Part shown: in pieces, positions 8,656 to 15,922 of the stretch
Position numbering within the stretch: the stretch's first letter is position 1
Layout of the letters: every line of letters starts with the position of its first letter
From: Pseudonocardia sp. KRD291
GTDB lineage: Bacteria > Actinomycetota > Actinomycetes > Mycobacteriales > Pseudonocardiaceae
Assembly: GCF_019263595.1 (NCBI RefSeq)
Contig: NZ_JADQDD010000017.1
Span: forward strand, 1-41,692
Length of the DNA stretch: 41,692 nt
Direction of reading: 5' to 3'
The notes under the pieces: model-generated
Database searches by the model: none
Seen by the model: the letters and a program-made list of their open reading frames with translations, nothing else
What the model was told of the DNA's origin: nothing
Translations under genes and position numbers: made by a program

Positions 8656-9183
8656 ATGACCACACCGTTCGGCGGGCCCGCGCGCACCGCGCCGGGCCTG
8701 CCCCAACTGCCCACCCCGCCGACCGGCTGGCCGATCGGCTCCTACGCCACCTACGAGGAGGCGCAGCGGGCCGTCGACCACCTCGCCGACTCCGACTTCC
8801 CGGTCCGGGACGTGACGATCGTCGGTGTCGACCTGATGCTGGTCGAGCGCGTCATCGGCCGTCTGACCTGGGGCCGGGTGCTGGCCTCGGGGGCCGCGTC
8901 CGGGGCCTGGCTGGGTCTGTTCGTGGGCCTGCTGCTGAGCCTGTTCTCCACCGCGAGCCCCGGCAGCTTCTGGCCGATCCTGGTCGGACTGGCCAGCGGC
9001 GCGGTGTTCGGCATGGTCTTCGCCGCGGTCGGCTACCGGGCGAGCGCCGGACGTCGGGACTTCCAGTCGGCCAGCCAGATGGTCGCCGGGCGCTACGACG
9101 TGCTGTGCGAGCCGCGCAACGCGGAGAAGGCCCGCGAGCTGCTGGCCCGCCTGGCGATGAGCCCGCCACCGGCCGGACACTGA
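8656..9183 (+). CDS. Small membrane protein with general-stress-protein-17M-like N-domain
   Basis: A 175-aa protein. Residues about 20-70 (IGSYATYEEAQRAVDHLADSDFPV..., VTIVGVDLMLVERV) resemble the general stress protein 17M/YflT-type domain. Two Gly/Ala-rich membrane helices follow (about 78-98 and 105-128), then a cytoplasmic end that includes YDVLCEPRNAEKARELLARL. A proline-rich leader precedes the domain. The ATG has GGAGG about 7 nt upstream. The preceding 283 bp hold the terminator at 8411-8457 and a possible -10 (TACGAT, 8507-8512). A comparable protein lies in the mycobacterial mrp-corA neighbourhood (Rv1234, from memory). Function unknown. Confidence 0.72.
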   Translation: MTTPFGGPARTAPGLPQLPTPPTGWPIGSYATYEEAQRAVDHLADSDFPVRDVTIVGVDLMLVERVIGRLTWGRVLASGAASGAWLGLFVGLLLSLFSTASPGSFWPILVGLASGAVFGMVFAAVGYRASAGRRDFQSASQMVAGRYDVLCEPRNAEKARELLARLAMSPPPAGH

Positions 9184-9253
9184 CGTTCACCCGCGGGTAG
9201 GACGCGGGCGCGCCTGCTTCCGGTGAGTGGCCGGGATGGGACAGGATCGACGC

Positions 9254-10210
9254 GTGAGCGAATCCGAGCGCCCGGACGCGATCCGGCCGGCCACCGTCCA
9301 CCGGGCGTACGGACGGCGGGCCGCCGGGTTCGACGGCTTCCTCAAGGCGATCCCCGGCTACCACGCCCATCTGCGGATGTCGACGAACCGGATGGGCCTG
9401 CGCGGTGGCTCCGCGCTGCGCCTGCTCGACATCGGGTGCGGCACCGGAGCCTCGACGGCGGCGCTGCTCGACGCGGCCCCCGGCGCGAGCGTGGTCGCGG
9501 TGGACGCCTCCACCGAGATGCTCGCGGTGGCACGCAAGAAGAACTGGCCGCCGCACGTGGAGTTCGTGCACACGCGGCTGGAGACCCTGGCCGAGGCGGG
9601 GGTGCACGGGCCGTTCGACGGGATCTTCGCCAGCTACCTGGTGAGCAACCTGCCGGACGCCGAGATCGGGTTGCGACGGCTGCTGTCGCTGCTCAAGCCG
9701 GGTGCGCCGCTGGCCGTGCACGACTACGCCGTGGCCGACCGGATGGGCAGCCGGGTGCGCTGGACGCTGGCGTCCTGGTCCTACCTGATCCCGATGGCGC
9801 GGATCCGGTCCGGCTCGGCCGAGCTGCAGCGCTACCGCACCCAGCGGGTGCAGGGCACCGACGGCGTGGAGGCGATGACGCACCGGATGGGCCGCGCCGG
9901 GTTCGAGGACGTCCGCGTGCAGACCGTGCCGGGGTGGCAGCAGCACGTCGTACACACGTTCCTGGGCCGCCGTCCCGACGAGCCGGACGTGGTCGGGCAG
10001 CGCCAGGCCGCCCGGGCAGCCGCGGCCGGGCAGCCGTGGCCCGAGGAGCCGGCGAACCCCGAGGAGGCCGGTGAGGAGGCCGCCGTGCCCCCGCAGGAGG
10101 AGGGCGGCCCCGAGGACACCGGCTACGCCGGGACCGACGCCGGGACCGACGCCGACGCGGACACTCCTCCGACGGGCCTCCCGCCGGCCCGCGACGACCG
10201 GACCGACTGA
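9254..10210 (+). CDS. Class I SAM-dependent methyltransferase with acidic tail
   Basis: 318 aa. The Rossmann motif I LRLLDIGCGTGAST, motif II acidic end VVAVDAST and a motif near FDGIFASYLVSNLPDAE place it among ubiquinone/menaquinone- or small-molecule-type methyltransferases (Methyltransf_11/25). The substrate is unknown; the W-rich C-terminal half (VRWTLASWSYLIPMARI) could bind a lipid-like acceptor. The last 75 or so residues are low complexity, Glu/Pro- then Gly/Thr/Asp-rich (GTDAGTDADAD), and probably disordered. I chose GTG 9254, 6 nt after CAGGAT, which looks like a leaderless -10; an ATG at 9227 in frame is possible. It converges on corA with a 55-bp gap lacking a strong hairpin. Confidence 0.78.
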   Translation: MSESERPDAIRPATVHRAYGRRAAGFDGFLKAIPGYHAHLRMSTNRMGLRGGSALRLLDIGCGTGASTAALLDAAPGASVVAVDASTEMLAVARKKNWPPHVEFVHTRLETLAEAGVHGPFDGIFASYLVSNLPDAEIGLRRLLSLLKPGAPLAVHDYAVADRMGSRVRWTLASWSYLIPMARIRSGSAELQRYRTQRVQGTDGVEAMTHRMGRAGFEDVRVQTVPGWQQHVVHTFLGRRPDEPDVVGQRQAARAAAAGQPWPEEPANPEEAGEEAAVPPQEEGGPEDTGYAGTDAGTDADADTPPTGLPPARDDRTD

Positions 10211-10265
10211 CGCATCGCCCATCCCGCCCGGGCCGGAGACGGGCGTTGCGGCGGTCGCGGGGCTG

Positions 10266-11372
10266 TCAGAGCCAGTTGTTGCGGCGGAAGTTGCGGTAGA
10301 GCAGACCGCAGACGAAGGCGATGACGAGCATGATCATCGGATAGCCGAAGTTCCAGTGCAGCTCGGGCATGTAGTCGAAGTTCATGCCGTAGACCCCGGC
10401 CACCATCGTCGGCACCGAGATCAGGCCCGCGTAGGCGGTGATCTTCCGCATGTCGTTGTTCTGCCGCATGCTGATCTTCGCCAGGACCGCGTCGACGAGC
10501 GTGGTGAGCAGCTCGTTGAAACCGGCGACCTGCTCGGCGACGCCGCCGAGGTGGTCGTCGACGTCGCGGAAGTAGCTGCGCACGTCGTGCGGGATCAGCG
10601 AGCTGTAGCCCTCCGAGAGCTTGCGCATCGGCCCGACCAGCGGCATCACCGCGCGGCGCAGGTCGAGGATCTCGCGCTTCATGACGTAGATCTGCTCGGG
10701 GTCCATCGTCGACTTCGGCGAGAACACCTCGGCCTCGATCTCGTCGATGTCGCCCTCGATCTGGCGGGCCACCTCGATGTAGGTGTCCACGACGTGGTCG
10801 GCGATCGCGTGCAGCACCGCCGACGGGCCCAGCGCGAGCTGTGCGGCGTCCTCCTCCAGGCGGCGGCGGACGTCGCGCAGGCCGGAGTGGCGCCCGTGCC
10901 GGACCGTCACCACGAAGTCGCGGCCCAGGAACGCCATCACCTCGCCGGTCTCGACGATCTCGGTCGCCGCCGTCGGGTCGCGGTGCCCGACGTAGCGGAC
11001 CGTCTTGAGCACCATGAACAGCGTCTCGTCGTAGCGCTCGAGCTTGGGCCGGTTGTGCGCGTGCACGGCGTCCTCGACCGCGAGCTCGTGCAGCCCGTAG
11101 GTCTCGGCTATGCCGTTGATCTGGTCCTCGGTCGGCTCGTGCAGGCCGATCCAGGCGAAGCCCTCACCGCGCTCGCGGACCTCGGCGATCGCCTCGTCGT
11201 GGGTCCACCGCCCGGGCAGCCGCTCGCCGTCGACGTAGACGGCGCAGTCGACCACGTAGGCCGAGAGCGGTACCCGCAGCTTCGGGGTCTGGCCGGGGGC
11301 CGAACGCCCGGTCAGACGGGCGCGGTGACCCGCGGAACGGATCGCGGGTCGCAGGTGGGACAGAGGCGGCAC
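10266..11372 (-). CDS. corA: CorA-family magnesium/cobalt transporter
   Basis: A 368-aa homopentameric divalent-cation channel of the inner membrane. It has a large cytoplasmic N-domain (AYVVDCAVYVDGERL..., EAEVFSPKSTMDPEQIYVMKREILDLRR), a long stalk helix and two C-terminal membrane helices separated by the selectivity motif YGMNF. It ends with the basic FRRNNWL. The start is GTG 11372, because AGGAGGG lies 6 nt before it on the minus strand (11379-11385); the frame remains open for 64 more codons but that extension is Arg/Pro-rich and unlike CorA. The leader contains a strong hairpin (11400-11428). Together with the MgtE-like/DUF1003 pair 5 kb away this makes two Mg2+-related loci in the window. 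Confidence 0.92.
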   Translation of the reverse strand: MPPLSHLRPAIRSAGHRARLTGRSAPGQTPKLRVPLSAYVVDCAVYVDGERLPGRWTHDEAIAEVRERGEGFAWIGLHEPTEDQINGIAETYGLHELAVEDAVHAHNRPKLERYDETLFMVLKTVRYVGHRDPTAATEIVETGEVMAFLGRDFVVTVRHGRHSGLRDVRRRLEEDAAQLALGPSAVLHAIADHVVDTYIEVARQIEGDIDEIEAEVFSPKSTMDPEQIYVMKREILDLRRAVMPLVGPMRKLSEGYSSLIPHDVRSYFRDVDDHLGGVAEQVAGFNELLTTLVDAVLAKISMRQNNDMRKITAYAGLISVPTMVAGVYGMNFDYMPELHWNFGYPMIMLVIAFVCGLLYRNFRRNNWL

Positions 11373-11399
11373 GATGGGCCCTCCTTGCCGGGGACGGGC

Positions 11400-11428
11400 G
11401 CGGCGCCGGAGTCGGGTCCCGGCGCCGC
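11400..11428 (-). promoter_or_regulatory. Hairpin in the corA leader
   Basis: 10-bp perfect arms (11400-11409, 11419-11428) around 9 nt, lying 14 nt upstream of the AGGAGGG ribosome site of corA. It is close enough to affect translation or to be part of a cation-responsive leader, but no known riboswitch consensus is recognisable. Confidence 0.35.
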
Positions 11429-11518
11429 CTGGGCGGCGAATCGACGCCTCCTCCTCCGGCACGCGCGCACCGGTCAGCCGGTGGGCGGGGGGATCGGGAG
11501 GCGGTACGTACTGCCAAC

Positions 11519-11535
11519 CGGTGTCGTCGACACCG
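11519..11535. promoter_or_regulatory. Perfect 17-bp palindrome in the corA-maoC spacer
   Basis: CGGTGTCG-T-CGACACCG, perfect 8-bp arms about a central T. Just beside it, at 11500-11515, is the near-palindrome GGCGGTACGTACTGCC. Both lie in the 316-bp divergent spacer (11373-11688) and could be operators. That spacer also contains TAGGTT (11643-11648), a candidate -10 for the maoC gene. Confidence 0.4.
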
Positions 11536-11688
11536 CGCTCACCTCCCCTCGTCGGTCGTGCCACGGCGGTCGCCGGCGCCGCGCGTGGGATCGCGCGCGC
11601 CAGGTGTGAGAAGGACCGCCCGCCCTCGTCCGGGCCACCGGATAGGTTACCCCCGCAAGATGTCGCGAACGTGATGGAGGCGTGGACG

Positions 11689-12192
11689 GTGCAGTTCGGT
11701 CGCTACTACGAGGAGTTCGAGGTCGGTGCGGTCTACAAGCACTGGCCCGGGAAGACGGTCACCGAGTACGACGACCACCTCTTCTGTCTGATCACCATGA
11801 ACCACCACCCGTTGCACCTGGACTCGAACTACGCGGAGGAGACCACCGACTTCGGCAAGAACGTCGTCGTCGGCAACTACGTCTACTCGCTGCTGCTCGG
11901 GATGTCGGTGCCGGACGTGTCCGGCAAGGCGATCGCGAACCTCGAGGTCGAGTCGCTCAAGCACACGAAGCCGACCTTCCACGGGGACACGATCTACGGC
12001 GAGACCGAGGTCCTGGACAAGACCGAGTCGAAGTCCAAGGACGACCGGGGCGTGGTGTACGTCGAGACCCGCGGCTACAAGCAGGACGGCACCGTCGTGT
12101 GCACGTTCCGGCGCAAGGTCATGGTCCCGAAGAAGGTCTACGGCGAGAGCCGGGGCGGCGAGCAGCCCGGCCGCCCGACCCCGAACGTCTAG
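11689..12192 (+). CDS. MaoC-family hotdog dehydratase
   Basis: A 167-aa single-hotdog protein of the (R)-enoyl-CoA hydratase/MaoC type. It contains GRYYEEFEVGAVYKHWPGKTVTEYDD at the N-terminus and the hydratase-like MNHHPLHLDSNYAEET, where a polar residue plus His form the active site, then KPTFHGDTIYGETEVLDKTESKS, typical of the actinobacterial subgroup. It probably hydrates a 2-enoyl-CoA. The subgroup usually travels with a CitE-like lyase and an acyl-CoA dehydrogenase, both present at 6179-8372, so one pathway is likely though the genes are 3.3 kb apart. The GTG at 11689 is selected for GGAGG at 11676-11680, 8 nt away; an in-frame ATG at 11674 lies too near that site. It ends 3 bp before the convergent Nudix gene. 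Confidence 0.85.
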   Translation: MQFGRYYEEFEVGAVYKHWPGKTVTEYDDHLFCLITMNHHPLHLDSNYAEETTDFGKNVVVGNYVYSLLLGMSVPDVSGKAIANLEVESLKHTKPTFHGDTIYGETEVLDKTESKSKDDRGVVYVETRGYKQDGTVVCTFRRKVMVPKKVYGESRGGEQPGRPTPNV

Positions 12193-12195
12193 TTC

Positions 12196-12609
12196 TCAGC
12201 TGCGGGGCAGGACGCCCCAGCCGTCGAGGGTCTCGCCGAGGCCCTCGACGAGCGGCAGGGCGGCGAACGCGGCGGCGTCGACGAAACGGGCGTCGGTCGC
12301 GTCGTCGCCCGCCCGCAGGGACGTGGTGGCGCCGTCCGGGTCGTCGAGCGTGCAGAGGTAGTCGGCGATCCGGTAGGGACCGCGTTCCACGGACCCGACC
12401 AGGCGCCCGGGACGGACGGCGAGGCCGGTCTCCTCGGCCATCTCCCGGACCAGGGCGGCGTGATCATCCTCACCGGCCTCGACCCGGCCCCCGGGGACCG
12501 ACCACAGTCCCCGTCCGGGCTCGTTGCCCCGCCGGACGAGCAGCAGTTTCCCGTCGGTGTCGAACAGGATTCCCCCCACACAGGGGACGTGTCGGCTACC
12601 CTCGGTCAT
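12196..12609 (-). CDS. Nudix hydrolase (MutT-like)
   Basis: A 137-aa pyrophosphohydrolase. The Nudix box reads GGRVEAGEDDHAALVREMAEETG, with all Gly, Glu and Arg positions of G-x5-E-x7-RE-x2-EE-x-G in place, preceded by LLLVRRGNEPGRGLWSVP, which resembles nucleotide-sanitising members. The substrate (8-oxo-dGTP or another nucleoside diphosphate derivative) is not determinable. ATG 12609 lies 8 nt after minus-strand TACCGT (12618-12623), a leaderless promoter; the in-frame extension to 12681 is rejected. The 3' ends of this gene and maoC are 3 bp apart, with no hairpin between. Confidence 0.88.
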   Translation of the reverse strand: MTEGSRHVPCVGGILFDTDGKLLLVRRGNEPGRGLWSVPGGRVEAGEDDHAALVREMAEETGLAVRPGRLVGSVERGPYRIADYLCTLDDPDGATTSLRAGDDATDARFVDAAAFAALPLVEGLGETLDGWGVLPRS

Positions 12610-12714
12610 GCGGTGCCACGGTACGCTGCCCGCGTGCCGGTACCGGTTGACGAGGGCCGTCCGGTACGACTGAACGGGCAAGCACCTACGGGCTGAAACG
12701 GTGGTCGGGTTAAC
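12610..12714. promoter_or_regulatory. Overlapping divergent -10 elements upstream of nudix and the small membrane gene
   Basis: Minus-strand TACCGT (12618-12623) serves the Nudix gene. On the plus strand TACGCT (12622-12627) overlaps it and lies 6 nt before a GTG at 12634. The two -10 boxes share two bases, so divergent transcription here would be mutually exclusive. Confidence 0.4.
12634..12696 (+). CDS. Possible 20-codon leader ORF
   Basis: GTG at 12634, 6 nt after a TACGCT -10-like hexamer, opens a 20-residue frame (VPVPVDEGRPVRLNGQAPTG) that stops at 12696, 18 bp before the start of the 50-aa membrane protein. It may be a leaderless leader peptide or simply the first codons of an untranslated leader. 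Support is only the promoter geometry; the sequence resembles nothing I know. Confidence 0.25.
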   Translation: MPVPVDEGRPVRLNGQAPTG

Positions 12715-12867
12715 GTGAAGAAGGTTCTGACGCTTCTCGGTGTCGCCCTCGTTGTCTTCTTGATCCTCACCAACCCGAATGGCGCCTCCGGCTCGGTGCA
12801 GAACATCGGGAACATCCTCTACAACGCCGCGCAGTCGGTCACCGTGTTCTTCACCAACCTGTTCTGA
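12715..12867 (+). CDS. 50-aa single-pass membrane protein paired with PH-domain protein
   Basis: Starts GTG AAG AAG at 12715. It encodes a KK-led hydrophobic helix (KVLTLLGVALVVFLILTN, about 3-20), then NPNGASGSVQNIGNILYNAAQS and an amphipathic, Phe-rich end (VTVFFTNLF). Two lysines then a helix suggest a membrane anchor with the C-terminus outside, or a signal anchor. The PH-domain gene begins 2 bp after its stop, so they are co-translated partners. Codon choice is as GC-biased as its neighbours apart from a few T-ending codons. Similar short proteins sit before this PH-domain gene in other actinobacteria, from memory; function unknown. Confidence 0.7.
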   Translation: MKKVLTLLGVALVVFLILTNPNGASGSVQNIGNILYNAAQSVTVFFTNLF

Positions 12868-12869
12868 TC

Positions 12870-13424
12870 GTGCTCGCTCCCCGGGAGATCGACGAGTATC
12901 TGCTCCCCACGGAGCGGCGCGTCATCCGCGTGCGCCAGCACTGGGCCGTCATGGCCAAGCACATCGGGCAGACACTGTTCTTCCTGGTGGCGATGGTCCT
13001 CGTCGAGAGCCTGCTGGACGGGCGGACGTCACCGGACGTCGACGTCGTCATCGACAACCTCGCGTTCTACCTGTCGCTGGTGGCCGTCCTGCGGTTCACC
13101 GCGAACACGATCCTGTGGTGGATCGAGCGGATCGTCATCACCGACAAGCGGGTGATGATCGCCCAGGGCATCATCGTGCACAACGTCGGCATGATGCCGC
13201 TGGGAAAGGTCACCGACCTGACGTTCCGGCGCACCCTGTCCGGCCGCATCCTCGGGTACGGGACGATGGTCGTCGAGTCGGCGGGACAGATCCAGGCGCT
13301 GAACCAGATCGACTTCATGCCGCGACCGGAGGAGATCTACGAGGCGCTCTCCGAGCTGGTGTTCGGGGAGAAGGGCAAGACCCGCGCGACCGGCATGCTG
13401 GCCAAACCACGCTGGCGGCGCTGA
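12870..13424 (+). CDS. Bacterial PH-domain membrane protein
   Basis: A 184-aa protein. The N-terminal region REIDEYLLPTERRVIRVRQHW leads to two membrane helices (about 33-50 and 65-85). These are followed by a bacterial Pleckstrin-homology (bPH2-type) domain with the characteristic IERIVITDKRVMIAQGIIVHNVGMMPLGKVTDLTFRRTLSGRILGYGTMVVESAG. Such proteins bind membrane surfaces or self-assemble; no specific role is established for this subgroup. The GTG at 12870 starts 2 bp after the 50-aa membrane gene, giving a two-gene operon. Confidence 0.83.
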   Translation: MLAPREIDEYLLPTERRVIRVRQHWAVMAKHIGQTLFFLVAMVLVESLLDGRTSPDVDVVIDNLAFYLSLVAVLRFTANTILWWIERIVITDKRVMIAQGIIVHNVGMMPLGKVTDLTFRRTLSGRILGYGTMVVESAGQIQALNQIDFMPRPEEIYEALSELVFGEKGKTRATGMLAKPRWRR

Positions 13425-13450
13425 CCCACGGCTGCGGCTAGGGTCGGGCG

Positions 13451-14332
13451 GTGGCCCGCATCGACCTGCACACCCACTCCACCGTCTCGGACGGCACCGA
13501 CTCGCCGTCGGAGCTGGTCGCCGCGGCCTCGGCCGCCGGCGTCGACGTCGTCGCGATCACCGACCACGACACCACCGGCGGCTGGGCCGAGGCCGCCGAG
13601 GCGTGCCCGCCCGGGCTGACCCTGGTGCGCGGGGCGGAGTTCTCCTGCCTGAGCCCGACCGGCCGCGACGGCGAGGACCGGTGCTCGGTGCACCTGCTCG
13701 GCTACCTGTTCGACCCGGAGCACCCTGCGCTGGTGACCGAGCAGGCGCGGCTGCGCGAGGAGCGCGTGACCCGGCTGCACACGATGATCGGGCGGATGGC
13801 CGACGACGGCTACCCGGTCGACGTCGAGACGGTGTTCTCCTACCTGCCCGAGGGCGCCAGTGCGGGGCGCCCGCACCTGGCCCGCGCCCTGGTCTCGGCC
13901 GGTGTCGTCGCCTCGGTCGACGAGGCGTTCGCGAAGCTGCTGCACAACGACAGCCCGTACTACGTGCCGCGCGCGGACACCGCCGTCGAGACGGCCGTGG
14001 AGATGATCCGCACCGCCGGCGGGGTGCCGGTGTTCGCGCACCCGCTGGCACGCACGCGCGGGACGGTGATCGAGCCGTCGGTGCTGGTCGACCTGGTCGG
14101 GCACGGCCTGGGCGGGATCGAGGTGGACCACCCGAACCACGTGCCCGCCGACCGGGAGCTGCTGCGCGGCCTGGCCGCCGAGCACGGCCTGCTGGCCACC
14201 GGTTCCAGTGACTACCACGGCACGAACAAGACGACGCCGCTCGCGGCCGAGACCACCGACCCCGAGGTCTTCGAGGCGCTGGTCGCCCGGGCGACCGGCG
14301 TCGGCGTGGTCGGGGCGTCGGCCGGGCGGTAG
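13451..14332 (+). CDS. PHP-domain metal-dependent phosphoesterase
   Basis: 293 aa. The PHP motifs are RIDLHTHSTVSDG (His7 and His9), ITDHD (37-40), RGAEFSC, VFAHPLA and the C-terminal GSSDYHG; together they form a multi-metal site. Relatives hydrolyse nucleoside 3',5'-bisphosphate or trim RNA 5' ends (YciV/RNase AM type), which is the most likely role, though not proven for this protein. The GTG at 13451 follows TAGGGT (13439-13444) by 6 nt, so it is leaderless and independently transcribed from the PH-domain gene ending 26 bp before. Confidence 0.87.
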   Translation: MARIDLHTHSTVSDGTDSPSELVAAASAAGVDVVAITDHDTTGGWAEAAEACPPGLTLVRGAEFSCLSPTGRDGEDRCSVHLLGYLFDPEHPALVTEQARLREERVTRLHTMIGRMADDGYPVDVETVFSYLPEGASAGRPHLARALVSAGVVASVDEAFAKLLHNDSPYYVPRADTAVETAVEMIRTAGGVPVFAHPLARTRGTVIEPSVLVDLVGHGLGGIEVDHPNHVPADRELLRGLAAEHGLLATGSSDYHGTNKTTPLAAETTDPEVFEALVARATGVGVVGASAGR

Positions 14333-14386
14333 CGCCCGCCCACGATCGCTGACGGCGCGTGGTCGAGCCGGTGCGCAAGGTACCGG

Positions 14387-14392
14387 TACCGT
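14387..14392 (+). promoter_or_regulatory. Leaderless -10 for the leader ORF / nuclease operon
   Basis: TACCGT followed 7 nt later by GTG (14400), within the tandem GGTACC GGTACC. It would place the transcription start on the first base of the 12-codon leader ORF and not on the nuclease gene. Confidence 0.45.
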
Positions 14393-14399
14393 GGCGCCG

Positions 14400-14438
14400 G
14401 TGAGTACGACCGGCAGCGAACGGAGCTCGTCGGAGTGA
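14400..14438 (+). CDS. 12-codon leaderless leader ORF overlapping the nuclease start
   Basis: GTG at 14400 opens VSTTGSERSSSE and ends with TGA at 14436-14438, which overlaps the GTG (14435-14437) of the nuclease gene by two bases. The GGAG that serves the nuclease (14422-14425, 9 nt from its GTG) lies inside this frame, so ribosomes translating it would pass over that site and terminate on the nuclease start, a coupling arrangement. Confidence 0.35.
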   Translation: MSTTGSERSSSE

Positions 14439-15292
14439 GAATCGAACCTGAACAGCTGGGCCTCGACCTGCTCGACGACGCGTTCGCCGCGCCGGCGCTG
14501 CACCGGGTGACCCCGGCACGGCTCGCGCACTGGGAGTCCTGCCCGCGCCGTTTCCGGATGCTCTACCTGGACCGGCCGGCCCCGTCCCGCGGCGGGGCCT
14601 GGGCGCACACCACGCTCGGGGCCGTCGTGCACCTGGCGTTGCGCGCGCTGTTCGACCTGCCCCCGGCGCGCCGCACGGCCACGGCGGCGGCCGCGCTGGT
14701 CGACCGCAACTGGTCCGACGAGGGCTTCCGGGACTCCGCGCAGGTCGCCGAGTACCGGGACCGGGCCCGCGACTGGCTGGCCGCCGTCGCGACCGGTCCG
14801 GACGGCGCGGACGAGCCGCTGGCCCTGGAGCGCCGGGTGGTGGCACCGGTCGGGTCGTTGCTCCTGGAGGGCCGGGTCGACCGGATCGACGCCCGCGACG
14901 GGGAGGCCGTGATCGTCGACTACAAGACCGGGCGCGGAGTGCCCGACGCCGGCAGCGCCCGGGACTCGCAGGCGCTCGCGCTCTACGCGATGGCCGCCGC
15001 GCACGTGCTGCGCCGCCCGTGCCGGCGGGTGGAGCTGCACCACGTCCCGACCGGTGAGGTCGGGGCGTGGGAGCACGACGACACGTCGTTGCGCGGGCAC
15101 CGGGAGCGGGCCGAGCGCCAGGCCGCGGACTCCGCCGCCGCGGCGGCGCGGCTCGGGGCCGGGGGCGACCCGGACGCGCTGTTCCCGGTCCGGACCGGGA
15201 CGCAGTGCGGGACCTGCACCGTGCGCCGGCACTGCCCGCCCGGCCGGGCCGCCGCGGAGGAGCCGCAGCCGTGGGCGCTGCTCGCCGCGTGA
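14435..15292 (+). CDS. RecB-family Fe-S nuclease (PD-(D/E)XK)
   Basis: 285 aa. The catalytic core is LEGRVDRID (D149/D152) followed by AVIVDYKTGRG (D162, K164), with H66 in AVVHLALR as the usual upstream His. Four cysteines (C36 in SCPRRF; C258, C261, C267 in TQCGTCTVRRHC) match the 4Fe-4S clasp of AddB/Cas4/Dna2-type nucleases. It is a stand-alone exonuclease-like protein without a helicase; no cas or rec genes are near. The GTG start overlaps the leader ORF stop. Its own TGA overlaps the next gene's GTG, so three reading frames are chained. Confidence 0.86.
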   Translation: MRIEPEQLGLDLLDDAFAAPALHRVTPARLAHWESCPRRFRMLYLDRPAPSRGGAWAHTTLGAVVHLALRALFDLPPARRTATAAAALVDRNWSDEGFRDSAQVAEYRDRARDWLAAVATGPDGADEPLALERRVVAPVGSLLLEGRVDRIDARDGEAVIVDYKTGRGVPDAGSARDSQALALYAMAAAHVLRRPCRRVELHHVPTGEVGAWEHDDTSLRGHRERAERQAADSAAAAARLGAGGDPDALFPVRTGTQCGTCTVRRHCPPGRAAAEEPQPWALLAA

Positions 15293-15897
15293 ACGCCGAC
15301 CGCCCGCCGCCGGATCGCCCGCTGCCGGACCAGCCACCGGACCGCCGGCCGCCCGGGCACAGGTCTCCCGACCGTGGCCGCGGCGCCGACCCGCGTCCGG
15401 ACGCGGGACGCCCTGCTGCTCGTGCGCCGCGTCCCGCCGCCGGGCGGCACACCGGCGACGGACCGCGACCGGGGCCGGGAGGCCGGGGCGTGCCGGAGGG
15501 CTGGGACGCCCCGGAGGGTTGGGGGACCCCCGCCGGCCCGCACCGCCGGGACGACCCGGGCGGTGCCGAGCACCGGAACCGGTCCGGCCGGGGGGCGCAA
15601 CGGGCGGTGCGAGCCCGGCTGCCGCTCTGGGACAGGGCGCTGCGGGGTCTGGCCGGGGTGCTCGCCGGCGGACTCGTGGTGCTGTCGCTGGTCCTGCTCG
15701 GCGTGTGGCTGCTCGCCGGCAACTGGGGCGTGCCCGGCCCGGGCGGGTTCACGGTGTTCTGGCACGTCGTCGGCGCGGTGGTCGGGGTCGCCGGGCAGCG
15801 GGTGGCCGACCGTAGACCGGACCGCACCGGGTCCGTGGCCGCCGCCGTGGTGGTCGGGGCCGCCGCGCTCGTGCTGGGCCTGGCCTGGTTCCTCTGA
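15289..15897 (+). CDS. Proline-rich membrane protein coupled to the nuclease
   Basis: 202 aa, starting GTG 15289 in a 4-bp GTGA overlap with the nuclease stop. The first 110 residues are Pro/Arg/Gly/Asp-rich and probably disordered (PPPDRPLPDQPPDRRPPG...). Then three hydrophobic helices follow (about 122-142, 150-168 and 180-200: LAGVLAGGLVVLSLVLLGVWLL, FTVFWHVVGAVVGVAGQ, AAAVVVGAAALVLGLAWFL). No family recognised. Translational coupling suggests co-expression with the nuclease, but a membrane role in DNA metabolism is not otherwise supported. It converges on the propeller protein with a 25-bp gap. Confidence 0.65.
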   Translation: MNADRPPPDRPLPDQPPDRRPPGHRSPDRGRGADPRPDAGRPAARAPRPAAGRHTGDGPRPGPGGRGVPEGWDAPEGWGTPAGPHRRDDPGGAEHRNRSGRGAQRAVRARLPLWDRALRGLAGVLAGGLVVLSLVLLGVWLLAGNWGVPGPGGFTVFWHVVGAVVGVAGQRVADRRPDRTGSVAAAVVVGAAALVLGLAWFL

Positions 15898-15922
15898 GCC
15901 GACCCCGGTCCGGACCCGGTTC

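Noticed and set aside
12870-15897. Cas4-like or phage-defence island around the Fe-S nuclease
   Set aside because: The nuclease has the Cas4/AddB-type cysteines, but no cas, helicase, toxin or defence gene is adjacent, and its neighbours are housekeeping or unknown.
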